Assembly: GCF_002243345.2 (NCBI RefSeq)
Contig: NZ_CP022655.2
Location: 4,032,501-4,096,500 of the forward strand
Direction of reading: 5' to 3'
Origin: Paenibacillus sp. RUD330
GTDB taxonomy: Bacteria; Bacillota; Bacilli; Paenibacillales; Paenibacillaceae
Length of the DNA stretch: 64,000 nt
Part shown: positions 27,607 through 36,410 of the stretch, one piece after another
Position numbering within the stretch: the stretch's first letter is position 1
How the letters are laid out: every line of letters begins with the position of its first letter
The notes under the pieces: generated by a model
Database searches by the model: none
What the model was told of the DNA's origin: nothing
What the model saw: the letters and a program-made list of their open reading frames with translations, nothing else
Made by a program: the position numbers and the translations under genes

Positions 27607-29424
27607 CTAATGCTTCAGATGGTACGGCACCGTGGCGATGACGATGTCCTTGTTGCTGAACAGATAGGCCCGCAGCAGCAGGCCCGTCTGGTTGTGCAGG
27701 ATATGCTGCCACCAGTGCTTGGTGATGAACTGCGGAATGAGAATCGTAATATGGTCATGCTCGCCCGTTTTCCATTCCACGGTATCGATGAACTTCAGAA
27801 TCGGCCTCGTGATGCTCCGGTAGCTGGAGCGAAGCGTGATGAGGCGGACGCCCGGGTTCCACTCTTCCCATTTCTTCTCCATCCGGGCGATGTCTTCTTC
27901 GTTGAAGCCGACATAGACGGCGACGACGTTGTCGGTGAGCGACTTGGCATAGCCGAGCGAGTTGGCGACGACGCGCGTGATGCCGGCGACCGGCACGACG
28001 ACCGTGCTGCCCTTGATGATCGGCTTGTCGACCTCCGGGTTGATCCGCAGCTCGGCGGCCACCTTCGTGTAGTGCTTGTGGATGCGATGGAAAAGCAGCA
28101 TGACGATGGGCAGGAATACGAATACCATCCAGACATGCGCGAACTTCGTGAAGATGAAGATCAGCGTAATGCCGAGCGTCGTCAGCATGCCGATCGTGTT
28201 GATGGCGAGCTTGCCGATCCAGCCCTTCGGCTTCAGCCTGACCCAGCGGATCATCATCCCGAGCTGCGACAGCGTGAACGGGATGAACACGCCGACCGCA
28301 TAGAGCGGAATCAGGTTCTCGGTGTCGCCCCCGAACACCACGACAAGGATGATCGAGAATACCGCCAGGAAGATGATGCCGTTCGAGAAGCCGAGCCGGT
28401 CGCCGCGCACCATGAAGGCATGCGGCATGTATTTGTCCTTGGCCAGCATGAACGCCAGCAGCGGAAAGGCCGAGTAGGCCGTGTTGGCGGCCAGGAACAG
28501 GATCAGCGCCGTAACGCCTTGGATGAAGTAGTACAGGATGCCCCGTCCGAATGTGCCGGCGGCAATCTGCGATACGACGGTCTCGCTCGCCTTCGGCGTG
28601 ATTCCGTACCAATAAGCCAGCAAGCTGATGCCGAGGAACATCGAGCCGAGAATGACGCCCATCATGACCAGGGTGGACGCGGCATTCTTCTCCGCCGGCT
28701 GCTTGAAGTTCGGAATCGCGTTGGAGACGGCTTCCACGCCTGTGAGCGCGGAGCAGCCCGAGCTGAACGCCTTGAGGAGCAGGAACAGGCTGATGTTGCT
28801 CACCGTCGCGCCGATCTCCGGAACATCGGCATGGGCGCCGCCGAAGGCGTATTTGAGGACGCCGGAAATGATGAGCACGAATATGGATACGACGAACAGG
28901 TAGATCGGCACGGCAAGCACCGAAGCCGATTCCGTCACGCCCCTCAGGTTCATGATCGTCAGCAGGACGATGACGATGATCGAGATCAGGATCCGGCTGT
29001 CGTGCAGCGAAGGGAAGGCGGAGGTGATGGCGTCGGTTCCCGCGGAAGCGCTGACCGCTACCGTCAGAATATAATCGATGAGAAGCGAGCCGCCGGCCAG
29101 CAGGCCGGTCGTCGTGCCGATATTGTCCTTGGCGACGACATAGGCCCCGCCACCCATCGGGTAGGCATAGATCGTTTGGCGGTAAGACAGGATGAGGATG
29201 AGCAGCAGGCCGAGCACGGCGAGCGAGATCGGAATGGAGTACCATACGGCGGCGAAGCCGGCCACCATAAGGGCGATCAGGATTTGCTCCGTACCGTAGG
29301 CGACGGAAGACAAGGCGTCCGAGGACAGGACGGCCAGCGCCTTCAGCTTGGTGAGCTTCTCGCCCTCGAGCTCGCGGCTCTTCATCGGGCGTCCGATCAG
29401 AAGGCGTTTCATCCGGTTGACCAT
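27607..29424 (-). CDS. kimA: Potassium transporter KimA (YdaO family)
   Basis: High-affinity K+/H+ symporter of the APC superfamily. The 605-residue product has the family length and begins KRLLIGRPMKSRELEGEKLT and continues KALAVLSSDALSSVAYGTEQ, the conserved KimA N terminus. About 12 membrane helices are followed by a cytosolic C-terminal USP-like domain (from about residue 450, VNPEV...NVVAVYVGF). In B. subtilis kimA is controlled by a c-di-AMP riboswitch; here the promoter lies so close to the start that no such leader fits. The frame is open upstream, but homology and AAAGGAG support the ATG at 29424. Confidence 0.93.
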   Translation of the reverse strand: MVNRMKRLLIGRPMKSRELEGEKLTKLKALAVLSSDALSSVAYGTEQILIALMVAGFAAVWYSIPISLAVLGLLLILILSYRQTIYAYPMGGGAYVVAKDNIGTTTGLLAGGSLLIDYILTVAVSASAGTDAITSAFPSLHDSRILISIIVIVLLTIMNLRGVTESASVLAVPIYLFVVSIFVLIISGVLKYAFGGAHADVPEIGATVSNISLFLLLKAFSSGCSALTGVEAVSNAIPNFKQPAEKNAASTLVMMGVILGSMFLGISLLAYWYGITPKASETVVSQIAAGTFGRGILYYFIQGVTALILFLAANTAYSAFPLLAFMLAKDKYMPHAFMVRGDRLGFSNGIIFLAVFSIILVVVFGGDTENLIPLYAVGVFIPFTLSQLGMMIRWVRLKPKGWIGKLAINTIGMLTTLGITLIFIFTKFAHVWMVFVFLPIVMLLFHRIHKHYTKVAAELRINPEVDKPIIKGSTVVVPVAGITRVVANSLGYAKSLTDNVVAVYVGFNEEDIARMEKKWEEWNPGVRLITLRSSYRSITRPILKFIDTVEWKTGEHDHITILIPQFITKHWWQHILHNQTGLLLRAYLFSNKDIVIATVPYHLKH

Positions 29425-29495
29425 GATTCTTTTTGCTCCTTTGCGCCTCATGCGCAGTGTGATGATTACTTTGCCCTCTTGGAGAAACATCATGT

Positions 29496-29524
29496 ATCGT
29501 ACACCCGAAGCCGGCTTCTGTAAA
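29496..29524 (-). promoter_or_regulatory. kimA promoter with palindrome in the spacer
   Basis: On the minus strand TTTACA (29524-29519) and TACGAT (29501-29496) are separated by exactly 17 bases, giving a leader of roughly 65 bases before the ATG. The spacer contains the perfect 12-base palindrome GAAGCCGGCTTC, placed where a repressor could occlude RNA polymerase. Confidence 0.6.
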
Positions 29525-29688
29525 CGGGTTTTTTCCCGATGCGCAAGCTGCTTGAAGGACGGAAAATCTTGCGTTTCTCCCTCGGCCTCCACGCCAAATT
29601 ACCCCGGTTGCTTTAATCCCGAACCATTCAGACAAAAAACATCGCGAGATAAAGCAATCGCTTGAATGGAACGGACAAGATCAGCGCA

Positions 29689-29722
29689 AAAACAGCCTCG
29701 GCCGCTGAAGGCCAAGGCTGTT
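29689..29722 (-). terminator. helD terminator
   Basis: AAACAGCCT and GGCC-containing arms pair around a short loop, with a T tract on the minus strand. It begins about 90 bases after the helD stop. Confidence 0.75.
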
Positions 29723-29814
29723 TGCTGCGAGCGATATCCGGCCGGTCATGACCCATCATCTACGGATCCGGCCGGAAGTTCCGCCTTTTTACCGGCTGCT
29801 TCGGTCCCGATCCG

Positions 29815-32232
29815 TCAACATGGCGCTGTCTCGTACAACTCCTCAGGCAGCGCCTGTACGAACGGCGACCACTCGCCCGTCGAGTAGAGATGAAGCCGGT
29901 GCATGGCCCGCGTGCACGCCGTGTACAGAAGCTTCCGTTCGCTGTCCCGGCCGTAAGCTTCGGACGAGGCCTCGTAGACCAGGACGGCATCGAACTCGAC
30001 CCCCTTGGCGAGATACACGGGAAGGATCATCACTCGTTTTTCATAACCCGGCGTGTCCTTCCCAATGAGCTGGAGCTCCTCCCCTCCAAGGTTGCGCAAC
30101 GATTCATAGGCTTCCCGGCTTTCGGCTGCCGTCTTCGCAATGACGGCGATGGAATCGAAGCCCTCGGACCTGAGCGCCGCGATGTCAGCCAGTAGCTGCG
30201 CATCGCGCTTCTCCCGGCTGTCCAGCCTGTTCAGAAGGGGCTTGAGGCCTCTCCTCTCAAACGATTCGATCTCATCCCCGCCCGGCAGCATCGATTTTGT
30301 AAACTCAACCATATCCCTCGTTGAGCGATAGCTGCGCACAAGACGGACAAGGCTCGTGTCGGCTTCTCCGAAAAGGCGGAGCAGCGGCGAATCGGATGCG
30401 TCCAAGCTTGTCGCCTGAACGAAGATCGCTTGCCCGAAATCGCCGAGCACCGTCATACAAGCTCGTGGAAACAGCTTCTTCAAATATTCATATTGAAACA
30501 TCGAGTAGTCCTGGCCCTCATCGACGAAGACATGCCGGATCTCCGTGTTCGTCCGGACCCCTTCGATCAGCTCTCTCAGATACAAGTACGGCGTCGCATC
30601 CTCGTGGAGCAGCTCGTTCCGGAGCAGCGCTTCCTTCGTTTGCTTGCATATTTCGGGCCATAATGGAGGGGTGGCCCCTCCGTTCGTCCGCTCCGGATAA
30701 GCGGCTTCGTCGGCAAACAATTGCCCGTAAATGCCTTCGACATCGATGAACGCGAATTTCCTCGCGCTTTTCCTCAGCGGCTTGAACTGCTCCTTCACAA
30801 TGCGGCGGCGGAGCAGCTCCTCCTCCTTCTGGGCGAAGTCGAAGTCGCTCTCATCCTCCCGGCGCTTCTTGATGATTTTTTCGCGTACTGCGGCGTAATG
30901 CTCCGCAAGGTCGAACAGCTCCCGTTCTTTATGAAGCATCTCGAAGACCTCCGCGTACTGATCGGAATCGAGATCATCCAGCTCCTCCTGGACCCAAGGC
31001 GCATATCGTTCCTTGCGTTCCAGCGAAGCCAGCTCGCTCAGAAGCCATTCCTGCAGCAAAACGACTCGATTGTACAAAGGCAGCGAACGGTCATATCCGT
31101 AAAATTCCGCTTCCATCCGCTCCGCGGCAATCAGCTCGCGTTCCCGAAGCCGAATGCCGTTGAATCGCATGCCTTCCTCTCCCAACCAAGCCCCATAATT
31201 CCGCAGAGCTTGCAGGAAAGCTTCGGAAGCTTTGTATCCGATTCCCTGAAGACGAGCCTCATGTCCCGCCTCACCATGAGCGGTGAGCACATATTCGATC
31301 TGGTCAAAGGGATCCTCCGGGCGGAGCGATGGACCCAGCCAATAGTCGAGATACTCCTGAAAGGTCGTCTGCTGCATGTTCTCTTCGCCGAGCTCCGGAA
31401 GGACCGTGGAGACATAGCTGGCAAACATCGGATTGGGAGAAAAAAGAACGATCTGGTCGGCCTTGATCGTCTGGCGATGCTTGTAGAGCAAGTACGCCAC
31501 CCGCTGCAGGGCCGCGGAAGTTTTGCCGCTGCCGGCCGCTCCCTGAACGATCAGCATCCGGCTTTTGTCATTGCGGATGATTTCATTTTGTTCCTTCTGG
31601 ATGGTGGCGACGATGCTCTTCATTTGCGGGTTCGCGCCTTTGCCCAGCACCTGCTGCAGCAGCTCGTCTCCGATCGTTTCGCTCGCGTCGAACATGTTGC
31701 GGATGTGCCCTTCTTGTATGTGAAACTGCCTTTTGAGCTCCATCGCCCCATCGATGGACCCGGCGGGCGTTACATAAGAAGCCCGACCGGGGGAATGGTC
31801 GTAATATAGGCTTGCGATCGGCGTCCGCCAATCATAGATCAGGAAGCTCAATCCGTCCTCGTCGACAAAGGAAGCTACGCCGATGTAGATCTGCTCGGCG
31901 ACTTCAAGCCCTTCTTCCTTGAAATCTATGCGTCCGAAATACGGCGACGGAAGCAGACGTTTCACGCTTTTCCACTGCTGCGCCAACAGCTTGTGGCCGC
32001 GCTCCCGTTCGGCCAACACCGCGGACTGCTGGTTAATCGTATGGAACGTCTCTTCAAAATCCTCATCCGTGCTCGTATTGATCGTCACATCTTCCCAAAA
32101 CCGCTTGCGGATGTCTGCAGCTTGACCGCGCAGTCCGGCGACTTCCGGCTCCAGTTCGTCTATTCTCGCCTGCAGCTTGTTCCGGACCCCTTCCAGCCGC
32201 TCCTGTTCCAGCTTCCAATCCTTCGTTTCCAT
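29815..32232 (-). CDS. helD: HelD, RNA polymerase-recycling UvrD/Rep-like ATPase
   Basis: An 805-residue SF1-type motor. The N-terminal coiled coil (residues about 1-70, LEQERLEGVRNKLQARIDEL) is the arm that enters the polymerase secondary channel in HelD. Walker A is VQGAAGSGKTSAALQR and the Walker B region is VFVDEGQDYSMFQYEYLKKL; VLGDFGQAIF and VRSYRSTRDM are SF1 motifs. HelD removes stalled RNA polymerase from DNA using ATP. The frame opens at a TTG (32274) without a ribosome binding site; the ATG at 32232 has GAGGGAG very close and GAGGAG further upstream, so the exact start is uncertain. Confidence 0.92.
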   Translation of the reverse strand: METKDWKLEQERLEGVRNKLQARIDELEPEVAGLRGQAADIRKRFWEDVTINTSTDEDFEETFHTINQQSAVLAERERGHKLLAQQWKSVKRLLPSPYFGRIDFKEEGLEVAEQIYIGVASFVDEDGLSFLIYDWRTPIASLYYDHSPGRASYVTPAGSIDGAMELKRQFHIQEGHIRNMFDASETIGDELLQQVLGKGANPQMKSIVATIQKEQNEIIRNDKSRMLIVQGAAGSGKTSAALQRVAYLLYKHRQTIKADQIVLFSPNPMFASYVSTVLPELGEENMQQTTFQEYLDYWLGPSLRPEDPFDQIEYVLTAHGEAGHEARLQGIGYKASEAFLQALRNYGAWLGEEGMRFNGIRLRERELIAAERMEAEFYGYDRSLPLYNRVVLLQEWLLSELASLERKERYAPWVQEELDDLDSDQYAEVFEMLHKERELFDLAEHYAAVREKIIKKRREDESDFDFAQKEEELLRRRIVKEQFKPLRKSARKFAFIDVEGIYGQLFADEAAYPERTNGGATPPLWPEICKQTKEALLRNELLHEDATPYLYLRELIEGVRTNTEIRHVFVDEGQDYSMFQYEYLKKLFPRACMTVLGDFGQAIFVQATSLDASDSPLLRLFGEADTSLVRLVRSYRSTRDMVEFTKSMLPGGDEIESFERRGLKPLLNRLDSREKRDAQLLADIAALRSEGFDSIAVIAKTAAESREAYESLRNLGGEELQLIGKDTPGYEKRVMILPVYLAKGVEFDAVLVYEASSEAYGRDSERKLLYTACTRAMHRLHLYSTGEWSPFVQALPEELYETAPC

Positions 32233-32928
32233 CTCTCCCTCAACACACTCCTCGTCTTCCTTTTTCTGGGGCAAAAAAGAGCATTGACAGAACAGAGTTC
32301 CAGATGTAAAATTAGATTAGGAATAGAATGGATACATCCACAACTTCATTTAATTCAATGCCGCTATAGATTGTATCATAGCGTTTTTTTGCGTTCAATA
32401 TGTTTTACTTGTGTTTCTGCAGCGTCGTAAGCTGACTTTGACTACGGACCGGACCGATCAATGAATCAACCGAGGACTTGAGCGGGCTGGAGAGATGACC
32501 TATGCTTTCATCAAGGGCCGTCTTTTTACGTTTTCCGTCCCTCCCGTCACAAAGACACAGGAACGGAAGAGCTGGCCATTTGCGTCTGAACCGAGGCTGC
32601 AATGAAATGTCATGCAACTGAAATGTGGTTTTCAGCTTTTTTTAAGAAAGCGGTTTTATAATAAGCACATGACCCCCCTTTGAATATAGCAGCACCTTGG
32701 ACCCCCCGGCTTACATGCCGGAGGGTCATTTTTTTGCCGGCATGGCCCGCTCTTCTTGAGCCAAGGCCTCCCCCCATTCCGGCCTCTCCGGCCCTGATTC
32801 ATTGCCTGCCTTCATGGAAGAAAGCCCGGATGCTCTCCACGGTCTCCATATCCCCGCTCATAGTCCCGTCCACCGCCGCATACAGTGGGTATGAACCTTA
32901 CTTATCTCGGCACGGAGGGATCGAGCTT
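32233..32928 (+). other. Gene-free region before spoVR with a short promoter-terminator unit
   Basis: No convincing gene lies here. A 70-codon minus-strand frame at 32405-32617 has no recognisable sequence. On the plus strand a TATAAT (32657-32662), without a good -35, is followed by a hairpin with arms GACCC/CCGGC and complements (32700-32727) and a seven-T tract ending at 32735. This could be an abortive or small-RNA unit of about 65 bases, or the terminator of something lost. Confidence 0.35.
32858..32886 (+). promoter_or_regulatory. Sigma-E-type sporulation promoter of spoVR
   Basis: TCATAGT (32858-32864) and CATACAGT (32879-32886) are separated by 14 bases. This matches the mother-cell sigma-E consensus (ATA at -35, CATACAnT at -10) closely, and B. 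subtilis spoVR is a sigma-E gene. Transcription would start about 36 bases before the spoVR ATG. Confidence 0.7.
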
Positions 32929-33135
32929 ATGACTCAGGACGACATCCGCCAGCTGGAGCGGGCGATCGACGAGATTACGGAAATCGCCACAGGCTTCGGC
33001 CTGGACTTCTATCCCATGAGGTATGAAATCTGCCCGGCAGACATCATCTATACGTTCGGCGCTTACGGCATGCCGACCCGCTTCAGCCATTGGAGCTTCG
33101 GGAAGTGGAAACACAACAATAATGAAGACAGGTAG
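32929..33135 (+). pseudogene. spoVR: spoVR 5' fragment, interrupted by prophage insertion
   Basis: The first about 61 codons are unmistakable Spo[22 protein letters not shown], then [20 protein letters not shown] and [13 protein letters not shown]. SpoVR is a roughly 465-residue protein involved in spore cortex formation. After HWSFGK the frame continues only with WKHNNNEDR and a stop, which does not match the family. The promoter, the CGGAGGGA ribosome binding site and the codons up to this point are intact. The break coincides with the start of phage genes, so the rest of spoVR should lie beyond the far end of the prophage, outside this window. An excision event could restore the gene. Confidence 0.88.
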
Positions 33136-33143
33136 ACAAAAAG

Positions 33144-33168
33144 AAAGGGCCCCTCGAAGGGCCCTTTT
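33144..33168. terminator. Bidirectional terminator at the prophage left end
   Basis: AAAGGGCCC and GGGCCCTTT arms close on a six-base loop and are followed by T residues; A-rich sequence precedes. It ends both the truncated spoVR transcript and the leftward phage transcript. Confidence 0.85.
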
Positions 33169-33319
33169 ATATTGCTTGTTGCTCGTCTGGGGTACCGGCC
33201 TCATCCTCTTCATCGGGGATGTATGTGCCGTTCGCAATTGCTCTCAACGCCGCTTTGACGTAGAGTTCGTGGAGGAAGTCCTCCACATCGGGCGGAAAGA
33301 CAACGTTCTTGGCTGCCAT
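33167..33319 (-). CDS. Small phage hypothetical protein
   Basis: A 50-residue protein (AAKNVVFPPDVEDFLHELYV, then an Asp/Glu-rich tail). The frame is longer upstream but GGGGAGGG is placed 7 bases before the ATG at 33319. It is acidic and partly helical, with no known relatives that I can name. It is the last gene before the prophage end, so a role as an excision factor is conceivable, but nothing in the sequence proves it. Confidence 0.55.
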   Translation of the reverse strand: MAAKNVVFPPDVEDFLHELYVKAALRAIANGTYIPDEEDEAGTPDEQQAI

Positions 33320-33374
33320 ATTGGTTCCCTCCCCTGAGTGATGTATATGCCGGCTGGTGCTGATAAATATCAGA

Positions 33375-33818
33375 TCAATTTTCGTCGTATACCTCAATTC
33401 CGAGGTATAGCGCCAGGTGCTCGAAAGCCCTCCAACGAAGCTTATCGTAAGTCGGTGCTGATATTTCCATGTCGTTGTAAATCGTAAAATCCATGATATA
33501 TCGTGACTCCCGATCAAAGTACCTGCGTTTGATCAAGTCCCGTTCCTTCTCGGGCAGTTCCTCGACAGCCGCTTCCACTTCCAAGCAGTAAAGCCGGCGC
33601 CGCTCCGGCTCGTCGATGTTGTACGCCGCTATGCTACCTGTCTGGTCGCTCGTTACGCCTGTGTCGCTGCGTGGCATATTGGAATAGCTGGCTGTCATGC
33701 TGACCTGGCGCCGCTGAAAACTGGTAAATTTGAAGAGTCGGTATTGCTCAAGAGCTGCTTCGACCCTCTCCTTGGTTGCCTTCTTGTCGATGTCAGAGCT
33801 GGACCGCGGCTGATTCAC
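33375..33818 (-). CDS. ArpU-family late-gene transcriptional regulator
   Basis: A 147-residue protein with the ArpU/sigma-region-4-like layout: helical N terminus (KERVEAALEQYRLFKF), the central EVEAAVEELPEKERDLIKRRYF and a C-terminal helix-turn-helix (SAPTYDKLRWRAFEHLALYLGI). ArpU/RinA-type proteins activate late phage operons and normally lie just before the terminase genes. Here it is at the left end of the integrated genome, which becomes adjacent to the morphogenesis end on circularisation. Confidence 0.8.
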   Translation of the reverse strand: MNQPRSSSDIDKKATKERVEAALEQYRLFKFTSFQRRQVSMTASYSNMPRSDTGVTSDQTGSIAAYNIDEPERRRLYCLEVEAAVEELPEKERDLIKRRYFDRESRYIMDFTIYNDMEISAPTYDKLRWRAFEHLALYLGIEVYDEN

Positions 33819-33862
33819 TTCAACTCCCCCTCATTCTAATGACGCAGCCATCGCCGCGCCCT

Positions 33863-34114
33863 TCACGCGAGATCGTTGGCGTCCTCTCCCTCTTCGAACT
33901 CCCATTGAACCGACTTCCGCTTCCTGCAGGTCAGCATGCCGCCGAGCTGCTGCAGCTTAATTCCATGGGAGCATTCCGATTTGCAATATCTATCGATTCG
34001 TGCCAGATGCCCCCGGGACGCCCGGATGAAATTCTTCTTAATCGGGCAGTCCATGCAATGTCCATCCAGAATGGCACTGATTCTTTCCAACACGTCAACC
34101 CGGTTAACGCTCAC
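33863..34114 (-). CDS. Small cysteine-rich phage protein, putative zinc finger
   Basis: An 83-residue protein with four cysteines arranged CMDCPIKKNF and RYCKSECSHGIKL, and a later CRKRK, suggesting one zinc site. Such proteins are common in the replication/recombination region of Bacillus-group phages but their role is not known. The GTG at 34114 overlaps the 3' end of the upstream gene and has a G-rich ribosome binding site; a TTG at 34147 is the alternative. Confidence 0.6.
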   Translation of the reverse strand: MSVNRVDVLERISAILDGHCMDCPIKKNFIRASRGHLARIDRYCKSECSHGIKLQQLGGMLTCRKRKSVQWEFEEGEDANDLA

Positions 34115-34343
34115 CGCCCCCGCCCCCTGTAAGGACCCACCTTGCAAATCTCGCGGTATCCGGATCTGCGGTCATTTCCTCTATTGAGTTTAAGCCCTTG
34201 AGCAGTTCGGCGATTCGTCCTTCAAGCTTTCTAATGATGCGACGCTGCTCAATGATGGTCTTAAACACTCCGGCCCTTTGGGTCGCAGCATCGTCCCGCT
34301 CCCGCTCAAGGCGCTGTATCTTTTGTCCTGCTGTCTCTTTCAA
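34104..34343 (-). CDS. Small coiled-coil phage protein
   Basis: A 79-residue protein, mostly one charged helix (KIQRLERERDDAATQRAGVF, then IIEQRRIIRKLEGRIAELLK), consistent with a coiled coil. Unrecognised. It overlaps the next gene by 11 bases and ends in a run of glycines, so translation is probably coupled. Confidence 0.55.
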   Translation of the reverse strand: MKETAGQKIQRLERERDDAATQRAGVFKTIIEQRRIIRKLEGRIAELLKGLNSIEEMTADPDTARFARWVLTGGGGGER

Positions 34344-34361
34344 ATTCTGTCCCCTCCATCA

Positions 34362-34610
34362 CTAGAAACTCATAGCTATCTGCTGCGGGCGGCTTTCTCG
34401 TTCCAGGCGCAGGCGTTTGGCTTCCTCCCGCTCCAACTCCTCTTTTCCCCAAAAGGAGAGGCGGATATAGTCTCGGTATTCCTCGACTAGCTTGTCGTAT
34501 TTGGAGTGAGCAACCGGAAGCTTTGGATCGCCCGGAGCCAGCGATTCAATGAAATGGGCACCGGCCAATATCCGCGCATGCAAATCCTTATAGTACCTCT
34601 CGTCCTGCAT
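34362..34610 (-). CDS. Small phage hypothetical protein
   Basis: An 82-residue protein (QDERYYKDLHARILAGAHFI, then a charged ELEREEAKRLRLERES tail). No family is recognised. Its ATG at 34610 lies inside the 3' end of the upstream gene and lacks a strong ribosome binding site, so it is likely coupled to it; a TTG at 34616 is also possible. Confidence 0.5.
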   Translation of the reverse strand: MQDERYYKDLHARILAGAHFIESLAPGDPKLPVAHSKYDKLVEEYRDYIRLSFWGKEELEREEAKRLRLERESRPQQIAMSF

Positions 34611-35055
34611 GGCCAACGCCGTCTTTCAGATATTCCATCGGCCAGCGCCGGCGCGACTCGTGGTATTCGCGTACTCCCTCGGCAATTCCGCCCGGATCCG
34701 CTCCTGGGATAACCTGCGAGATGAGCCGGACCTTTTGCATGTATGTCGCTCCGTTCAAGTCGACATGGTCGAGTTCGGCCAGTTCATAAAGCGCTTTGCA
34801 TAGCTCGTATACCAGCCAATTGATTTCACCGCGGCAGGAACGAATTGCATACTGCCTGTTCCAGACAAGGGAAATGGCCTCATCGCGAAGAAGTCTGTTC
34901 CGTTCAGAATCTACGGCATTCCGCAGTCTATCGAGCCTCGCGATATAGTCGGTACGATCAGATCGGATTTTATGAATAGCTTCCATGAGGGCAAGTTCAG
35001 AATGTGCTGTTTTGAGTACCGCCCTTTGGCTTTCTTCTTTGAACGCTCTAATCAT
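34588..35055 (-). CDS. Phage hypothetical protein, mostly helical
   Basis: A 155-residue protein of unknown function with predicted helices throughout (RAVLKTAHSELALMEAIHKI; NWLVYELCKALYELAEL). No catalytic motif is visible. It starts with an ATGA overlap with dnaB and so belongs to the replication operon. Confidence 0.6.
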   Translation of the reverse strand: MIRAFKEESQRAVLKTAHSELALMEAIHKIRSDRTDYIARLDRLRNAVDSERNRLLRDEAISLVWNRQYAIRSCRGEINWLVYELCKALYELAELDHVDLNGATYMQKVRLISQVIPGADPGGIAEGVREYHESRRRWPMEYLKDGVGHAGREVL

Positions 35056-36410
35056 TGCCGGTTCCCCTCTTCCGCTTTTGATAATGACACAAATTTATTG
35101 AAGTTCTTGAGGAATGCGAGCTCCACCGTTCCGACCGGGCCGTTACGCTGCTTGGCGATGATGATCTCGATGATGTTCTTCTTCTCGGTCTCCTTGTCGT
35201 AATAATCATCCCGGTATAGGAAAGCGACGATGTCGGCATCCTGCTCCAACGATCCCGATTCCCGGAGATCGCTCATCATTGGACGCTTATCCTGCCGCTG
35301 CTCGACGCCCCGACTCAGCTGGGACAGAGCAATGACGGGCACTTCGAGCTCCCTGGCTATCTGCTTCAACGTCCGGGAGATGTGGGAAATCTCTTCCTGC
35401 CTGTTTTCCCCCGATTTCCCGCGTCCTTGAATCAACTGTAGATAGTCGATCAGGATCAATCCCAGGCCTTTTTCCTTTTTGATTCTCCGGCATTTGCTTC
35501 GTATTTCTGAGACAGTCACAGCAGGCGTGTCATCGATGTGGATGGGCAAATTTCCAAGGATGCTGATGGCGCTCGTCATCTTCTCCCAGTCCGACGCCTC
35601 GAAGTTTCCCGTGCGGAACCGGCCGGCATCCACATTGCCTTCCGCACACACCATCCGACCGACCAACTGCTTCTCGGACATTTCGAGACTAAAGATTGCA
35701 ACTGTCTCTCTAATTTCCACAGCAACGTTTCGAGCCACATTAAGAGCAAATGCCGTTTTACCTACGGAAGGGCGGGCTCCGACGAGAATGAAGTCACTTT
35801 TTTGGAAACCAGCCGTCATGCGATCAAGCTCGGTGAATCCGGAAGATGCGCCAGTCACTTCCCCGTGCGACCTCTTCACGTATCTCTTTTCCGCGTCTTC
35901 AAAAACGTCGATTAAGATTTGTTCAATCGGCCTGCCGCCTTTTTTCTCATCCCGCAACTCATTGATTGCCTCGAGTTTGCTTTGAGTATCTGAAATCACT
36001 TCGTTAGGATCTACCAGCTGCTCCGCCTGTGCCAGCTGCTCCCTTAAATCTTCGATCAGTTGCCGCTGGGAATAGCTTTTTTTAAGCATGCCGACGTAAT
36101 ATCCCACTTCCCTTGGCGTTATGACCGTCCGTGTCAAATTAGACAAGTAACCAACCCCGCCAACTTGATCTAGCCATCCTTTATCTTTCAGCCGGGAAGT
36201 CACAGTAACGAGGTTAATGGGGCTGTGGTCGCTTGCGAGTTCTTCCATGCAGGCATAGATTTTTCGATGCTGCCCCTGGTAGAATTCCGGCCCCTTCAAC
36301 CGATCAAAGACTTCATCCATGGCATATTCCGAATCAATAAGAATCGAGCCCAGGACCACTTGCTCAGCTTCGCTATTCTCCGGCATCCGGTAATCGTCGT
36401 TGTGATTCAA
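35052..36410 (-). CDS. dnaB: Phage replicative DNA helicase, DnaB type
   Basis: A 452-residue RecA-fold hexameric helicase. The N-terminal DnaB domain begins PENSEAEQVVLGSILIDSEY; Walker A is GARPSVGKTAFALN and the Walker B region LGLILIDYLQLIQG, with the arginine-finger area QLSRGVEQRQDKRPMMSDLR. It unwinds DNA ahead of the host polymerase during phage replication. The preceding loader and organiser genes complete the initiation set. Apparent start is TTG (36410) with GGTGAAG upstream; the first ATG (36386) has no ribosome binding site. Confidence 0.93.
   Translation of the reverse strand: MNHNDDYRMPENSEAEQVVLGSILIDSEYAMDEVFDRLKGPEFYQGQHRKIYACMEELASDHSPINLVTVTSRLKDKGWLDQVGGVGYLSNLTRTVITPREVGYYVGMLKKSYSQRQLIEDLREQLAQAEQLVDPNEVISDTQSKLEAINELRDEKKGGRPIEQILIDVFEDAEKRYVKRSHGEVTGASSGFTELDRMTAGFQKSDFILVGARPSVGKTAFALNVARNVAVEIRETVAIFSLEMSEKQLVGRMVCAEGNVDAGRFRTGNFEASDWEKMTSAISILGNLPIHIDDTPAVTVSEIRSKCRRIKKEKGLGLILIDYLQLIQGRGKSGENRQEEISHISRTLKQIARELEVPVIALSQLSRGVEQRQDKRPMMSDLRESGSLEQDADIVAFLYRDDYYDKETEKKNIIEIIIAKQRNGPVGTVELAFLKNFNKFVSLSKAEEGNRQ

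Noticed and set aside
27589-29635. Long frames on both strands over kimA (644 and 626 codons)
   Set aside because: Shadows of kimA, which has clear homology and membrane helices.
29425-29700. Possible ydaO-type riboswitch upstream of kimA
   Set aside because: A CCGGGGTAATTT segment is vaguely similar to the aptamer, but the other conserved core elements are missing and the best promoter lies downstream of it.
32405-32617. 70-codon minus-strand frame between helD and spoVR
   Set aside because: No ribosome binding site, no similarity that I recognise and biased composition.
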